Of a stretch of 64,000 nucleotides of DNA, positions 53,535-63,601 are shown in pieces. The notes beneath the pieces were generated by a model that was not told the origin of the DNA, ran no database searches, and saw only the letters and a list, made by a program, of their open reading frames with translations. Made by a program: the position numbers and the translations under genes. Numbering within the stretch: the stretch's first letter is position 1; the number at the start of each line of letters is the position of its first letter. The stretch comes from Peribacillus frigoritolerans (lineage in GTDB: Bacteria > Bacillota > Bacilli > Bacillales > DSM-1321): the NCBI RefSeq assembly GCF_001636405.1, contig NZ_KV440950.1, positions 2,441,712 through 2,505,711 on the forward strand, read 5' to 3'.

Positions 53535-54707
53535 TTAAAATACATTTTTACGTCCCTTCAGATAGGAAGGAGGAAAGGTCATGTTTCCAAGGATGACAAC
53601 GGAGTCAGCACCGGTAGCCATGGGAACGTTACTTGTATGACCATGGAAAGTCTCATTTGCAAGTAATGCAAAAGCCACCGCTTCTTTTGCTTCAGAAGAG
53701 TATCCCAACTCTTCTTGAGTCATAACTCGAATAGAATTTCCAAGCAGTGATTGAATCATGTTTAATAGCGTTTTGTTATAGCTGCCACCTCCGCCAATGA
53801 TCACTTCTTCAATACTGGTTTTTGGAAAGATGAAATTTCTATAGTTTTCCACAATGGACTTTGCTGTAAACATCGTTACTGTTACCAAAATATCTTGGTT
53901 TGGAAGCGATTCAAACATCTTTAATAGTTTTACTACATATTGCTTTCCAAACAATTCCCTGCCCGTTGATTTTGGTGGAGGGCTCATAATATAAGGATGA
54001 CTGATACAATAAGATAAAAGTTCGTCATTGATTTGTCCTTGTTTAGCTATGTTTCCACCTTCGTCATAGCTTATATTGAACAATTGGCGGCATACTTCAT
54101 CAATGATCATATTCCCAGGCCCTGTATCAAAAGCGTACATGTCATCCAAAGATGCTTGCTGGGGTAAGACGGTTACATTTCCAATGCCACCTATGTTTTG
54201 AAGTAATCGTCCCTTTGCTTCACTTCTATAAAGAATGTATTCGGTAAAAGGAACAAGAGGAGCTCCTTGTCCACCAGCAGCCATATCCATCGTCCGGAAA
54301 TTAGAGATTACAAGTGTGTTTGTATCGTGAGCAATTACTGCAGCTTCCCCAATTTGCAAAGTGGAGGGTATATAATTTTGTTCTTGTAAAGGCTGGTGGT
54401 AAATGGTTTGGCCATGGGATCCAATAAGATCCAGTTTATTAATGGGAAATCCAGCTTTATGACAAACTTCCTTTACGGCATTGGCAAATAATTTCCCTAA
54501 TTTAAAATTCAAACTGCATATTAACTGTACATTGGATGTATCTGCAGATAAAGACTGCATAATTTCTTTTTCAATTTCTTTTGGAAACGGGCATGTCATG
54601 AACTCAATCATTTCCATTTCAGTCTCGAGTCCACTATTATTCACCCGAACGAGTGCGGCATCAATTCCATCCAGTGATGTTCCGGACATTAATCCAACTA
54701 TGTACAT
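53535..54707 (-). CDS. anmK: Anhydro-N-acetylmuramic acid kinase AnmK
   Basis: The 390-residue protein phosphorylates and opens 1,6-anhydro-MurNAc to MurNAc 6-phosphate, the substrate of MurQ. The start [20 protein letters not shown] is the family signature, followed by [33 protein letters not shown] and the C-terminal GGGGSYN. I chose ATG 54707 because AGGTGG lies 7 nt upstream; the frame is open to 54761. It lies convergent to gabD and downstream of the GHL10 gene. Confidence 0.93.
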   Translation of the reverse strand: MYIVGLMSGTSLDGIDAALVRVNNSGLETEMEMIEFMTCPFPKEIEKEIMQSLSADTSNVQLICSLNFKLGKLFANAVKEVCHKAGFPINKLDLIGSHGQTIYHQPLQEQNYIPSTLQIGEAAVIAHDTNTLVISNFRTMDMAAGGQGAPLVPFTEYILYRSEAKGRLLQNIGGIGNVTVLPQQASLDDMYAFDTGPGNMIIDEVCRQLFNISYDEGGNIAKQGQINDELLSYCISHPYIMSPPPKSTGRELFGKQYVVKLLKMFESLPNQDILVTVTMFTAKSIVENYRNFIFPKTSIEEVIIGGGGSYNKTLLNMIQSLLGNSIRVMTQEELGYSSEAKEAVAFALLANETFHGHTSNVPMATGADSVVILGNMTFPPSYLKGRKNVF

Positions 54708-54869
54708 CGTCATTCCACCTACTTCGATTCTTTTATCATCCTGATATAGCATAATATGCAACAGTGTATGCTATTAAGATAAAACCTTTTCCAATATATT
54801 GTTTATGGATGCTTTACGTCCATTGTTCACTGAGAGGGTCTTTTAAACTATCATGCTATTTCTTGTAGA

Positions 54870-56483
54870 TCATTTTACTTTTATATCAATCTGTTTAGTT
54901 TGTTTGCTTTCATTGTGGGTGCGGTCCAATGCTGTCACAACATATGTGTAAGTCTTTCCTTTTTCTACACTGCCGTCATTAAACAATTGACTTGTATTTT
55001 CTTTATGCACTGTGGCAAGTAAGTTCGTTGAATCTTCAATGTTTCCTTTTTTCTTCCCATCAAAACGATAAATGGCATAATAGGTTGCATCTGATTGCTT
55101 ATGATCTTGAATTTCGAATTGTATCCCATCTCCTGATTGTGTGGCCTTGCTCACCTTTGGGGCCTTTGGTGCATGATCATCAATCCAAGGCATGGCTGGA
55201 ACCAATGCGGGATGCTTATAAATATCCTCGCTTAAGCGATCCGCTATCCCAAGAGGGTTTTTCCGTAAATCCTTGGCACTGAAATGCATGCTTCCATCAA
55301 ATTCCTTATATGTTCGATTCAGTTTTAACTGGTTTGGCATTTCTTCAGGGTTGAACCAGTTTTGCACACCATTGGACTCTGTATTAATTTTATAGTCTCC
55401 CTGTCCAATATAGAGTTGAACATTTTTACCTGCGACTTCTTTTGTCCACCAATCCAGAAGTTTGGCATAGTCAGCTACTGGCAATCCTATATTCCAATAT
55501 AATTGAGGGGCAATATAATCAATGTATCCGTTATTGATCCATGTTCGGGTATCTGCATATAAATCATCATAATTCGTTTGTCCAGCGGCAGTGTCAGATC
55601 CTGTGGGATCAACTGCTTTGTTGCGCCAAACTCCAAATGGACTTATACCAAACTTCACATATGATTTTTCTGCCTTGATTTCTTCATTTATATTCTTAAC
55701 AAGATTATTTACATTATCCCTGCGCCAATCTTCAACATTTGTAAATCTATCTGCTCCATATTTTTGATAGGAAATATCATCTGGGAAAGGTACTCCTGCA
55801 ATCTTGTAAGGATAGAAATAATCGTCCATATGGACTGCATCGATATCATAATTCTTAACAACTTCCAATATTCCATCGATCACAAACCGTTGTACGCCAG
55901 GAATGCCTGGGTCGAAGTACAATTGCTGTCCATATGGTATGACCCAATCCGGATGCTTTCTAGCAGGATGAGATTCTGGAAGATTATCAATATCCGCTAT
56001 TTCAGCTGTTTTACCTAAAGGCATCGTAATGCGGTACGGATTAAACCACGCATGGAATTCCATATTGCGATCATGTGCCGCTTCTACCATGAATGCAAGA
56101 GGGTCATACCCAGGATCTTTTCCTTGGACCCCTGTTAAATATTTTGACCAAAGACCGTATTCAGAAGGATAAAAAGCATCCGCAGTGGGTTTGATTTGCA
56201 TAACGACAGCATTCATCCCCATCGCTTTTTGTTCATCCAAATATTTTATGAATTCCCCTTTCTGTGCTGATATGGTTAAACCAGGTTTGGACGGCCAGTC
56301 AATATTTAACACACTTGCAATCCAAGTTGCCCGCAGTTCCTGTTTTACATAAGTAGTTGCTTGCGGGATTGTCCCTGATTCAGCTTTTGCAATCAAATCA
56401 GCTGGAAGGAGAAGTGATCCTCCCACCAAAGCGGCTAGTGCCAATGAACCGAATTTTTTCTTTGTCATTCTTTCATGCATCAA
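54870..56483 (-). CDS. Secreted GHL10-family glycoside hydrolase (YngK-like)
   Basis: The 537-residue protein has a signal peptide (AALVGGSLLLPADLIAKAES). Its GHL10/DUF187 barrel reads ELRATWIASVLNIDWPSKPG, MNAVVMQIKPTADAFYPSE, FHAWFNPYRIT, IDAVHMDDYFYPY, KFGISPFGVW and DYIAPQLYWNIG. A C-terminal fibronectin-like domain (about residues 430-537) ends the protein. Members of this family act on polysaccharides outside the cell, and related proteins act on denuded peptidoglycan. It is divergent from murQ and in line with anmK, which suggests a cell-wall substrate. Confidence 0.87.
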   Translation of the reverse strand: MMHERMTKKKFGSLALAALVGGSLLLPADLIAKAESGTIPQATTYVKQELRATWIASVLNIDWPSKPGLTISAQKGEFIKYLDEQKAMGMNAVVMQIKPTADAFYPSEYGLWSKYLTGVQGKDPGYDPLAFMVEAAHDRNMEFHAWFNPYRITMPLGKTAEIADIDNLPESHPARKHPDWVIPYGQQLYFDPGIPGVQRFVIDGILEVVKNYDIDAVHMDDYFYPYKIAGVPFPDDISYQKYGADRFTNVEDWRRDNVNNLVKNINEEIKAEKSYVKFGISPFGVWRNKAVDPTGSDTAAGQTNYDDLYADTRTWINNGYIDYIAPQLYWNIGLPVADYAKLLDWWTKEVAGKNVQLYIGQGDYKINTESNGVQNWFNPEEMPNQLKLNRTYKEFDGSMHFSAKDLRKNPLGIADRLSEDIYKHPALVPAMPWIDDHAPKAPKVSKATQSGDGIQFEIQDHKQSDATYYAIYRFDGKKKGNIEDSTNLLATVHKENTSQLFNDGSVEKGKTYTYVVTALDRTHNESKQTKQIDIKVK

Positions 56484-56526
56484 TAGTACAACCTCATTTC
56501 ATTACTAATATTTATATTTAATTATT

Positions 56527-56540
56527 TGTAAGCGTTAACA
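56527..56540. promoter_or_regulatory. cre site between the GHL10 gene and murQ
   Basis: TGTAAGCGTTAACA fits TGWNANCGNTNWCA at every position. It lies 43 bp upstream of the GHL10 start and 270 bp before murQ, so it most likely gives CcpA control of the GHL10-anmK side. The intergenic stretch 56484-56810 shows no other gene. Confidence 0.75.
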
Positions 56541-56810
56541 AATAATGAATATATGAAATCTATCACCTATGAAAACTGAGATAAAATCCAACAATAAAAA
56601 GAATCGTAGGTTTGGTTCACGAAATGGCTACTCGTTTCACCTTTATTTTTAGCAGAAAGATAACAATCAATTAGTTACCTTACATTTATTTTAAAATTAA
56701 TTTTTAAAAATGTATACACAATATTGAAATTAAATTTTAATAGTGATATAGTCTCTTTAGCTAATAAAGTTTCACCACTTTCACCACTGAAATAAAAAAG
56801 GATGATATGT

Positions 56811-57695
56811 ATGCTAGAGCATTTAACGACAGAGAGTCGTAATGAAAAGACCATGAGTTTAGATGAAATGGGAACTCTTGAATTTTTAGAAGTGATGAAC
56901 GAAGAAGACATTAAAGTTGCCCATTGTGTAAAAAAAGAACTTCCGCAAATTTCTAAAGCTGTGGACATGATCGTTGAAGCCATGAATAAAAACGGCAGAT
57001 TAATTTACATGGGTGCAGGAACAAGCGGACGCATCGGTTTATTGGATGCAGTAGAATGTCCCCCAACATTCAATACCGATCCGAGTGAAGTAGTGGGTCT
57101 CATAGCTGGTGGGGAAAAGGCTTTCATTAAGGCGGTTGAAGGTGCTGAAGACAGTTTTGAATTAGGTCCTGAAGATTTGAAGAAAATCGAATTGACAGAC
57201 AGGGACGTCGTAGTGGGCATTGCAGCTAGTGGACGCACTCCATATGTTATTGCTGGATTGGAATATGCCAATCAAGTTGGTGCAGGAACTGTGTCGATAA
57301 GCTGTAACAAAGGTTCCGAAATAGGTAAGATTGCAAAAGTTGCGATTGAAGTGGTAAATGGGCCTGAAGTCCTGACGGGTTCTACACGTTTAAAAGCTGG
57401 AACATCGCAAAAGTTAGTATGCAATATGCTTTCCACTGCCTCAATGGTTGGAGTTGGAAAAGTTTATGGGAATTTAATGGTAGATTTACAGTTAACTAAT
57501 GAAAAGCTGGTTGAACGTGCAAAACGTATTATCATGGATGCCACTGACTGTAGCTATGAAATTGCAGATGAATTTTTAGAAAAGGCACATGCCCAGCCTA
57601 AAATCGCCATTGTCATGATATTAACGAATGTATCATATGAAGAAGCCTCAAATCGTTTAGTGAAGGCACAAGGATTCATAAGAAAAACGATTTAA
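56811..57695 (+). CDS. murQ: N-acetylmuramic acid 6-phosphate etherase MurQ
   Basis: The 294-residue SIS-domain enzyme converts MurNAc 6-phosphate to GlcNAc 6-phosphate and D-lactate. YMGAGTSGRIGLLDAVECPPTFN is the diagnostic signature; GGEKAFIKAVEGAEDSFELG and GIAASGRTPYVIAGLEYANQVGAGTV complete the active-site half. I chose ATG 56811 with AAAAAGGAT upstream; ATG 56802 overlaps that RBS. It is the first gene of the wall-sugar PTS operon. Confidence 0.93.
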   Translation: MLEHLTTESRNEKTMSLDEMGTLEFLEVMNEEDIKVAHCVKKELPQISKAVDMIVEAMNKNGRLIYMGAGTSGRIGLLDAVECPPTFNTDPSEVVGLIAGGEKAFIKAVEGAEDSFELGPEDLKKIELTDRDVVVGIAASGRTPYVIAGLEYANQVGAGTVSISCNKGSEIGKIAKVAIEVVNGPEVLTGSTRLKAGTSQKLVCNMLSTASMVGVGKVYGNLMVDLQLTNEKLVERAKRIIMDATDCSYEIADEFLEKAHAQPKIAIVMILTNVSYEEASNRLVKAQGFIRKTI

Positions 57696-57735
57696 CGCTT
57701 TTTATAAAAAAAATTAAAAATTGGAGGAACAAATA

Positions 57736-58041
57736 ATGAAGGTATTATTCGTATGTTCAGGTGGAATGTCCAGTGCAATCGTTGTAAGCGCTTTAAAAAA
57801 GGAAGGGGAAAAACAAGGTATAAACATAGAAGTATTGGCGGTCGGCACACAAGAATTCGATGCAGAAGTACGAAATGGCTGGGATGTTGCGATGGTAGCT
57901 CCGCAAGTCAAACATCGTTTCGATGGCTTTAAGGCTTCTGCAGATGAAGCGGGCGTCCCATGTGAAGCCATTCCAGCTCAAGCCTACAGCCCTCTAGGCG
58001 GACCTAAGCTACTTAAACTTGTAACGGAACTAGCAAAATAA
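57736..58041 (+). CDS. PTS EIIB component, lactose/cellobiose family
   Basis: The 101-residue protein has the EIIB(Lac/Cel) start MKVLFVCSGGMSSAIVVSAL with phospho-acceptor Cys7, then VAMVAPQVKHRFDGF. It is separate from EIIC and EIIA, as in cellobiose systems. ATG 57736 has GGAGG upstream. In this operon it probably phosphorylates an amino-sugar disaccharide. Confidence 0.9.
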   Translation: MKVLFVCSGGMSSAIVVSALKKEGEKQGINIEVLAVGTQEFDAEVRNGWDVAMVAPQVKHRFDGFKASADEAGVPCEAIPAQAYSPLGGPKLLKLVTELAK

Positions 58042-58085
58042 TAAACGGACCACTATATCACTATACGTAAAAGGGGAAAACACGA

Positions 58086-59375
58086 ATGGACAAGTTTGTA
58101 GCTTTTTTAGAAAATAATCTTTCAACACCTATGGCTAAATTGTCTGAGCAAAAGCATTTACGCGCAATTCGGGATGGTGTGGTTTCCGCGTTACCATTCA
58201 TCATCTTTGGCAGTTTATTCTTGATCATTGCATTTCCGCCCGTTGCAGCAGATACTGCATTAGGTGAATGGTCTGCAAAACATATAGCTGAAATTTTAAT
58301 TCCATATCGATTAACGATGTTTATCATGACGCTATATATTACTTTTGGTATAGGCTACAGCTTATCTCAAAGCTATAAACTTGATCCGCTATCTGGAGGT
58401 TTACTATCATTGGCAGCCTTCTTGTTCACAATTGGGGTAGAGATGATGGATGATGTGGGGTTTGTTATGCCAATGACAAATCTCGGAGGCCATGGCCTTT
58501 TTGTAGGAATGCTTGTATCCATTTTTGCTGTCGAAATTCTACGTCTTTGTAAGACGAAAAATATCACGATTAAAATGCCGGATTCTGTACCAACTTCAGT
58601 AGCCCGTTCATTTGAAGCATTAATTCCAGTTTCAATTGTCCTGCTTGTCATGACTTTAATTACAGTCGTTTTTGCTGTTGATTTACATTCACTTGTTGAT
58701 AAAGCGGTTGCACCGCTCATCAGTGCTGGCGATACATTGCCAGGTGTATTAATTCCAGTATTTTTGATTACATTCTTCTGGTCATTTGGTATTCATGGCG
58801 TATCGGTAGTAGGTGCCGTAGCTCGTCCGGTATGGGAAGTATACTTGGGGAATAACTCGGCAGCAGTTGCAGCCGGAAAGGCAATTCCCCACATAGCTCC
58901 TGAAACATTCTTCCAATGGTTTATTTGGATTGGTGGATCTGGTGCAACATTGGGATTAGTAATAGCCATGCTCTTAACGGCGAAGTCCAGCTATAGTAAA
59001 GCAATGGGGAAAGCAACAATTGTGCCGAGCATTTTTAACATCAATGAACCTGTTATCTTTGGGATGCCGATTGTACTAAACCCGGTACTGATTATTCCAT
59101 TCATCATTACACCGCTGATTGGAGCAACACTTGCATATATAACAACGTCCATCGGACTTGTGAACCCGACATATGTAATGGTTCCCTGGACATTGCCCGC
59201 TCCAATAGGTGCCTACCTTTCAACGGGCGGTGATTGGAGAGCCATTGTTCTCGTGATGGTGAATTTAACCATTTCGGTCCTTATATATCTGCCATTCTTT
59301 AAGATGTACGATAAAAAGCTTTTAGCACAGGAAAACATGGTAGAAACAACGGATAACAAAAATATCGCTTTATAA
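58086..59375 (+). CDS. PTS EIIC component, lactose/cellobiose family
   Basis: The 429-residue protein has about ten membrane segments and EIIC(Cel) motifs: LRAIRDGVVSALPFIIFGSLFLI, FFWSFGIHGVSVVGAVARPVWE, and INEPVIFGMPIVLNPVLIIPFI, the last holding the sugar-binding Glu. It forms the sugar channel with EIIB and EIIA. MurNAc or a MurNAc-containing disaccharide is the substrate suggested by murQ and mupG in the operon. Confidence 0.9.
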   Translation: MDKFVAFLENNLSTPMAKLSEQKHLRAIRDGVVSALPFIIFGSLFLIIAFPPVAADTALGEWSAKHIAEILIPYRLTMFIMTLYITFGIGYSLSQSYKLDPLSGGLLSLAAFLFTIGVEMMDDVGFVMPMTNLGGHGLFVGMLVSIFAVEILRLCKTKNITIKMPDSVPTSVARSFEALIPVSIVLLVMTLITVVFAVDLHSLVDKAVAPLISAGDTLPGVLIPVFLITFFWSFGIHGVSVVGAVARPVWEVYLGNNSAAVAAGKAIPHIAPETFFQWFIWIGGSGATLGLVIAMLLTAKSSYSKAMGKATIVPSIFNINEPVIFGMPIVLNPVLIIPFIITPLIGATLAYITTSIGLVNPTYVMVPWTLPAPIGAYLSTGGDWRAIVLVMVNLTISVLIYLPFFKMYDKKLLAQENMVETTDNKNIAL

Positions 59376-59385
59376 GGAATACCTA

Positions 59386-59425
59386 AAAGGGAGTTTGGGA
59401 CTAATGCTCCAAGCTCCTTTTATTA
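59386..59425 (+). terminator. Partial terminator or attenuator after EIIC
   Basis: The stem AAAAGG-GAG-TTGG (59387 on) and CCAAGCTCCTTTT (to about 59422) forms an imperfect hairpin followed by ATT. It may reduce transcription of the distal genes. Confidence 0.45.
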
Positions 59426-59444
59426 ATTGAGGGGGGGAAAGGAC

Positions 59445-59729
59445 ATGAATTCAACATCCAGAATTCACTTTTTCAGTTACAAAAGTGCCTTTCTATTTTT
59501 TGGCTTCATTCTTGTTTTTAATTTTATCTTTAACAGATTAATGGATGCCTTTGAGATAGATAAACAATTATCACTGTACTTAGGAAATACCTTTGCCATA
59601 AGCGCAGGATTGACGATGGTTGTTTGTTTTGTTGAAGGTAAGTTTAAAAACAAGAAACAAGCAACGCTATTATTCTTGTCTTTATTAGCGGTAAGTGCAC
59701 TGGTTTGTTATGAAATAATCTATAAATGA
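59445..59729 (+). CDS. Small membrane protein in the wall-sugar operon
   Basis: The 94-residue protein has three hydrophobic segments (about residues 11-31, 41-60, 70-90) separated by short charged loops. GGGGGAAAGG precedes ATG 59445. I do not recognise it. It is inserted between the PTS permease and the glycosidase gene. Confidence 0.6.
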   Translation: MNSTSRIHFFSYKSAFLFFGFILVFNFIFNRLMDAFEIDKQLSLYLGNTFAISAGLTMVVCFVEGKFKNKKQATLLFLSLLAVSALVCYEIIYK

Positions 59730-59769
59730 ATGAAGAATCCAGATTAGCTTACGATGAGGTGTTGGGGAA

Positions 59770-61116
59770 ATGGAAATGAAAAAAGGGCTGAAGATTGCCA
59801 CAATCGGTGGAGGCTCCAGTTATACGCCAGAATTAATAGAAGGATTTATAAAACGATATGATGAGCTGCCTATTAGGGAACTGTGGTTAGTGGATATTGA
59901 GGCAGGAAAAGAAAAACTGGGGATTGTAGGAACCTTGGCAAAACGGATGGTTGAAAAAGCAGGACTTCCAATGGAAATACATCTGACGTTAGACCGCCGT
60001 CAAGCCTTGCAAGATGCTGATTTTGTCACAACTCAAATGAGAGTGGGTTTACTTGATGCACGAATCAAGGACGAGAGGATCCCGTTGGAATTAGGATTAA
60101 TTGGTCAAGAAACAAATGGGGCAGGAGGATTGTCCAAGGCATTACGAACGATACCCATACTTCTGGAAATTGCAGAAGAAATGGAGGAGCTCTGCCCTGA
60201 TGCATGGTTAATTAACTTCACAAATCCAGCGGGGATGGTAACGGAAGCCCTGCTCCGCTACAGTAAACATAAAAAAGTCATTGGAGTATGCAATGTTCCA
60301 TTTAATATGCATATGTCTATTTCTAGCATGCTTGGTGTCGATATGAAAAGAGTGCACATAGATTTCGCCGGTTTAAACCACATGGTATTCGGGATGCATG
60401 TGTTCGTTGATGATCAAGAAGTAACAGATAAAGTGCTTGAAATGCTTGGCAATCCTGAAATTCAGCTGACGATGAAGAATATTGCCCCATTGGCTTGGAA
60501 CAGAAGGTTTTTGAAATCTTTAGGAGTGGTGCCTTGCCCGTACCATCGGTATTATTACAAAACAAAAACGATTTTAGAAGAAGAGTTGGAAGCATTCAAA
60601 TCAGGGAAAACCCGAGCTGAAGTTGTGAAAAAATTAGAAGAAGATTTATTTGACCTATACAAGGATGAAACCCTTGACATCAAGCCTCCACAACTAGAGC
60701 AGCGCGGTGGAGCTTACTATAGTGATGCAGCATGTAACGTCATTTCTTCTATTTATAATGATAAAAAAGACATTCAAGTGCTAAATGTACAAAACAAAGG
60801 AGCGCTTACTGATATTGATTATGATTCAGCAGTCGAAGTAAGCTGTATCGTCACCAAGAATGGACCAATTCCTTTGGCTATGGGTAAATTACCCGTACAA
60901 GTGCATGGCTTGATCCAACAAATCAAATCATTTGAGAGAATTGGTGCTGAGGCAGCCGTTACAGGTTCTTATGATAAAGCGTTATTGGCTTTAACGATCA
61001 ACCCGCTCATCCCAAGTGATGACCTGGCGGAAATGGTTTTACAAAAACTTTTAAAGGCGCATGAAGAATACTTACCGCGATTCTTCAGTGAAAGTGCTGT
61101 TCCGAACATCAAGTGA
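59770..61116 (+). CDS. GH4 family 6-phospho-beta-glucosidase (LicH-like)
   Basis: The 448-residue protein is a family 4 glycoside hydrolase, which uses NAD and Mn. LKIATIGGGSSYTPELIEGF is the NAD-binding opening, QMRVGLLDARIKDERIPLELGLIGQETNGAGG and LINFTNPAGMVTEAL are family motifs, and GVCNVPFNMH holds the metal-site Cys and His. It splits 6-phospho-beta-glycosides. Here it could act on a phosphorylated amino-sugar disaccharide; the sugar cannot be read from sequence. ATG 59776 is an alternative start. Confidence 0.88.
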   Translation: MEMKKGLKIATIGGGSSYTPELIEGFIKRYDELPIRELWLVDIEAGKEKLGIVGTLAKRMVEKAGLPMEIHLTLDRRQALQDADFVTTQMRVGLLDARIKDERIPLELGLIGQETNGAGGLSKALRTIPILLEIAEEMEELCPDAWLINFTNPAGMVTEALLRYSKHKKVIGVCNVPFNMHMSISSMLGVDMKRVHIDFAGLNHMVFGMHVFVDDQEVTDKVLEMLGNPEIQLTMKNIAPLAWNRRFLKSLGVVPCPYHRYYYKTKTILEEELEAFKSGKTRAEVVKKLEEDLFDLYKDETLDIKPPQLEQRGGAYYSDAACNVISSIYNDKKDIQVLNVQNKGALTDIDYDSAVEVSCIVTKNGPIPLAMGKLPVQVHGLIQQIKSFERIGAEAAVTGSYDKALLALTINPLIPSDDLAEMVLQKLLKAHEEYLPRFFSESAVPNIK

Positions 61117-61197
61117 ATGGTGTTTTTAAGCAGTGAATCTGGATTACAGTAATCCAATGAACCTTCATAATCTAACATAAAATGGGAGTGTAATGAT

Positions 61198-61527
61198 ATG
61201 TCAACTGAACTGAACAATAACGAAATGGAAATTTTTGAAATAATATCATATAGTGGAAATGCAAGAGGATTAGCATTCGAAGCACTGAAAGAAGCGGAAG
61301 AATTTAATTTTGAAAAGGCAGAGGAACTAATTAAACAAGGCCAGGAAGAATTGAACATGGCCCATAAGACACAAACCAAGCTCATTCAAGCAGAATTGAA
61401 TGGAGTTCCAAGTGAGAAAACTTTATTGATGATTCATGCTCAAGATCATTTGATGACAGCAATGAGCGAACAAAAACTAATAGAACACATGATTCGCATA
61501 GTAAAAAAGCTAGCCCCACAACAGTAA
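61198..61527 (+). CDS. PTS EIIA component, lactose/cellobiose family
   Basis: The 109-residue helical protein has the EIIA(Lac) signature LLMIHAQDHLMTAM with phospho-acceptor His80, and GNARGLAFEALKEAEEFNFEKAEELI at the N-terminus. It completes the A-B-C set although it is separated from EIIB/EIIC by the glycosidase gene. GGGAGTG lies about 8 nt before the ATG. Confidence 0.9.
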   Translation: MSTELNNNEMEIFEIISYSGNARGLAFEALKEAEEFNFEKAEELIKQGQEELNMAHKTQTKLIQAELNGVPSEKTLLMIHAQDHLMTAMSEQKLIEHMIRIVKKLAPQQ

Positions 61528-61541
61528 AGAGGTGTTTAAAA

Positions 61542-62645
61542 ATGGGTAAACTCGGAATATCTATCTATCCAGAGCATTCAACCGTTGAAAAAGACATGGA
61601 ATACATTGCACTTGCACACAAATATGGCTTTAAAAAGATCTTTACTTGCTTGCTTTCTGTCGAAGGAGACAAAGAGAAGATTTTAAAAGAATTTAAAGAA
61701 ACGATTCATTATGCCAATCAATTGAATATGGAAGTGATGGTCGATATTGCTCCCCGAGTATTCGGTTCACTAGGCATTTCGTATAATGACTTATCATTTT
61801 TTGCAGAATTAGGTGCGTATGGAATCAGGCTGGACATGGGTTTTACAGGCAGCGAAGAGTCGATCATGACACATAATCCATATGGTCTAAAAATTGAAAT
61901 AAACATGAGTAATGCAACGAAGTATCTAGAAAATATCATGGATTACAAACCAAATATAGAAAATTTAGTTGGATCGCACAACTTCTATCCCCATCGCTAT
62001 GCAGGATTGAGCTATCCGCATTTCATTAAATGCTGTGAGTCATTCAAAAAGCATAATATCCGCACGGCAGCTTTCATCAGCTCACATGCAGCAACGTACG
62101 GACCTTGGCCTATAATGGAAGGATTATGTACATTGGAAATGCACCGGGAATTACCGATTACAACACAAGCGAAACATTTGTATGCTACAGGATTGATTGA
62201 TGATGTAATCATAGCAAATGCTTACGCATCTGAAGATGAATTGAAACAGCTTAGCTTGTTAAACAGCGGTCTGTTAACATTTAATGTTAACCTTCACGAA
62301 ACCATAACAGATTTGGAGAAAAAAATAGTATTGGAAGAATTCCATTTTTACCGTGGAGATGTTTCCGATTATCTAATTCGCTCGACTCAATCACGCGTTA
62401 AATATAAGAGCGAAGAATTTAAACCAACATATACGCCTGATATTAGACGCGGTGATATATTAATTGAAAACGAGCTCTATGGACAATATAAAGGGGAATT
62501 GCAGATTGCATTGAAGGAAATGAAGAATTCGGGGAAAACGAATGTAGTTGGCCGAATAGCAGAAGAGGAAATTTTTCTCCTCGATTATTTGGAACCATGG
62601 GGGAAATTCCAATTCAATATTAATGGATCAGGGAAGGAACGGTGA
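61542..62645 (+). CDS. mupG: 6-phospho-N-acetylmuramidase MupG (DUF871 family)
   Basis: The 367-residue protein matches DUF871: GISIYPEHSTVEKDMEYIALAHKYGFKKIFTCLLS, VMVDIAPRVFGSLG, GIRLDMGF and VGSHNFYPHRYAGLSYPHF. The characterised member, MupG of Staphylococcus aureus, splits MurNAc6P-GlcNAc into MurNAc 6-phosphate and GlcNAc. With murQ in the same operon the same reaction is likely here. AGAGGTG precedes the ATG, and the gene end overlaps a small terminator hairpin. Confidence 0.9.
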   Translation: MGKLGISIYPEHSTVEKDMEYIALAHKYGFKKIFTCLLSVEGDKEKILKEFKETIHYANQLNMEVMVDIAPRVFGSLGISYNDLSFFAELGAYGIRLDMGFTGSEESIMTHNPYGLKIEINMSNATKYLENIMDYKPNIENLVGSHNFYPHRYAGLSYPHFIKCCESFKKHNIRTAAFISSHAATYGPWPIMEGLCTLEMHRELPITTQAKHLYATGLIDDVIIANAYASEDELKQLSLLNSGLLTFNVNLHETITDLEKKIVLEEFHFYRGDVSDYLIRSTQSRVKYKSEEFKPTYTPDIRRGDILIENELYGQYKGELQIALKEMKNSGKTNVVGRIAEEEIFLLDYLEPWGKFQFNINGSGKER

Positions 62646-62660
62646 TATTCCTTCCTTTTT
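62632..62660 (+). terminator. Small terminator hairpin at the end of mupG
   Basis: GGAAGGAA (62632-62639) pairs with TTCCTTCC (62648-62655), followed by T5. It lies inside the operon and would act as an attenuator before the kinase gene. Confidence 0.6.
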
Positions 62661-62679
62661 TACTGAATAGGAGAATGAC

Positions 62680-63576
62680 ATGAATTATATTATCGGTGTT
62701 GACGGCGGAGGGACCAAAACTGAAGCAGTGGCTTATGATATGGATGGTAATAAAATTAGTGAAGGCAGAGCGGGGTTTGGAAACCTGCTTATTAATGAAA
62801 AACAAGCCACCGCTAACATTATACAGGCAATTGAACAAAGCATGACTCCTATTGATGATGGCAGCTGCCTATACATTTGTTTAGGATTAGCCGGGTATGG
62901 AGGAGTTGAAAATCCGCAGGGCATAAAAAGTGCATTAAGCAAGGCATTTAAGGTCCCGTTCACCATTGTAAATGATGCAATTATCGCTCATGCTGCATTG
63001 CTAAAAGGAAATGATGGCATTTTGACCATATCCGGAACGGGATCTGTAAGTATCGGCATCCATGAAGGAATCGAGAAATCGGCTGGTGGATGGGGACACA
63101 TTCTTGGGGATGAAGGAAGTGGCTATTGGATCGCCATGCAGGTTTTTATAAGAATGACGAAAGAAGAGGATGAAGGGTATGAATATAGCCATTTAACCGA
63201 GTCGATACTGAAAAAACTTGGCTATCTTAGTGTAATGGAACTGAAGAAATTCATTTATTCCGCCACGAAATCCGAGATTGCCGCGTTTGTTCCCCTAATT
63301 GTCCAACATGCGGAGAAGGGTGATGACTTCTCACAAAATATTCTGAATCAGGCCGGGTACCACCTTGCAATACAAACGCTTGAGGTTATCAAGAAGTTAA
63401 AGTTGTGTGAGAATGTTACAATTGCATTAAAAGGTAGCATATTGACTAATATACCATTGGTGCAAAGCTCATTCATCAATCATATTAAACTTGAAAACCC
63501 AAATGTGAAATTTGTTTTAGAAGACGTATCAGCTACCTTGGGTTGTTACTACATAGCAATGAAGCATTTAAAGTAA
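62680..63576 (+). CDS. BadF/BadG-type amino-sugar kinase (GlcNAc/MurNAc kinase-like)
   Basis: The 298-residue ATPase-fold protein opens with IIGVDGGGTKTEAVAYD (phosphate 1 loop). It has GLAGYGG, VNDAIIAHAALLKGNDGILTISGTGSVSIG (phosphate 2 region) and GGWGHILGDEGSGYWI. Family members phosphorylate GlcNAc or MurNAc. Here it would phosphorylate the GlcNAc released by MupG. AGGAG lies 7 nt before the ATG. Confidence 0.85.
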   Translation: MNYIIGVDGGGTKTEAVAYDMDGNKISEGRAGFGNLLINEKQATANIIQAIEQSMTPIDDGSCLYICLGLAGYGGVENPQGIKSALSKAFKVPFTIVNDAIIAHAALLKGNDGILTISGTGSVSIGIHEGIEKSAGGWGHILGDEGSGYWIAMQVFIRMTKEEDEGYEYSHLTESILKKLGYLSVMELKKFIYSATKSEIAAFVPLIVQHAEKGDDFSQNILNQAGYHLAIQTLEVIKKLKLCENVTIALKGSILTNIPLVQSSFINHIKLENPNVKFVLEDVSATLGCYYIAMKHLK

Positions 63577-63601
63577 GTAAAGATCAAGGAGAGTAAATCA
63601 T

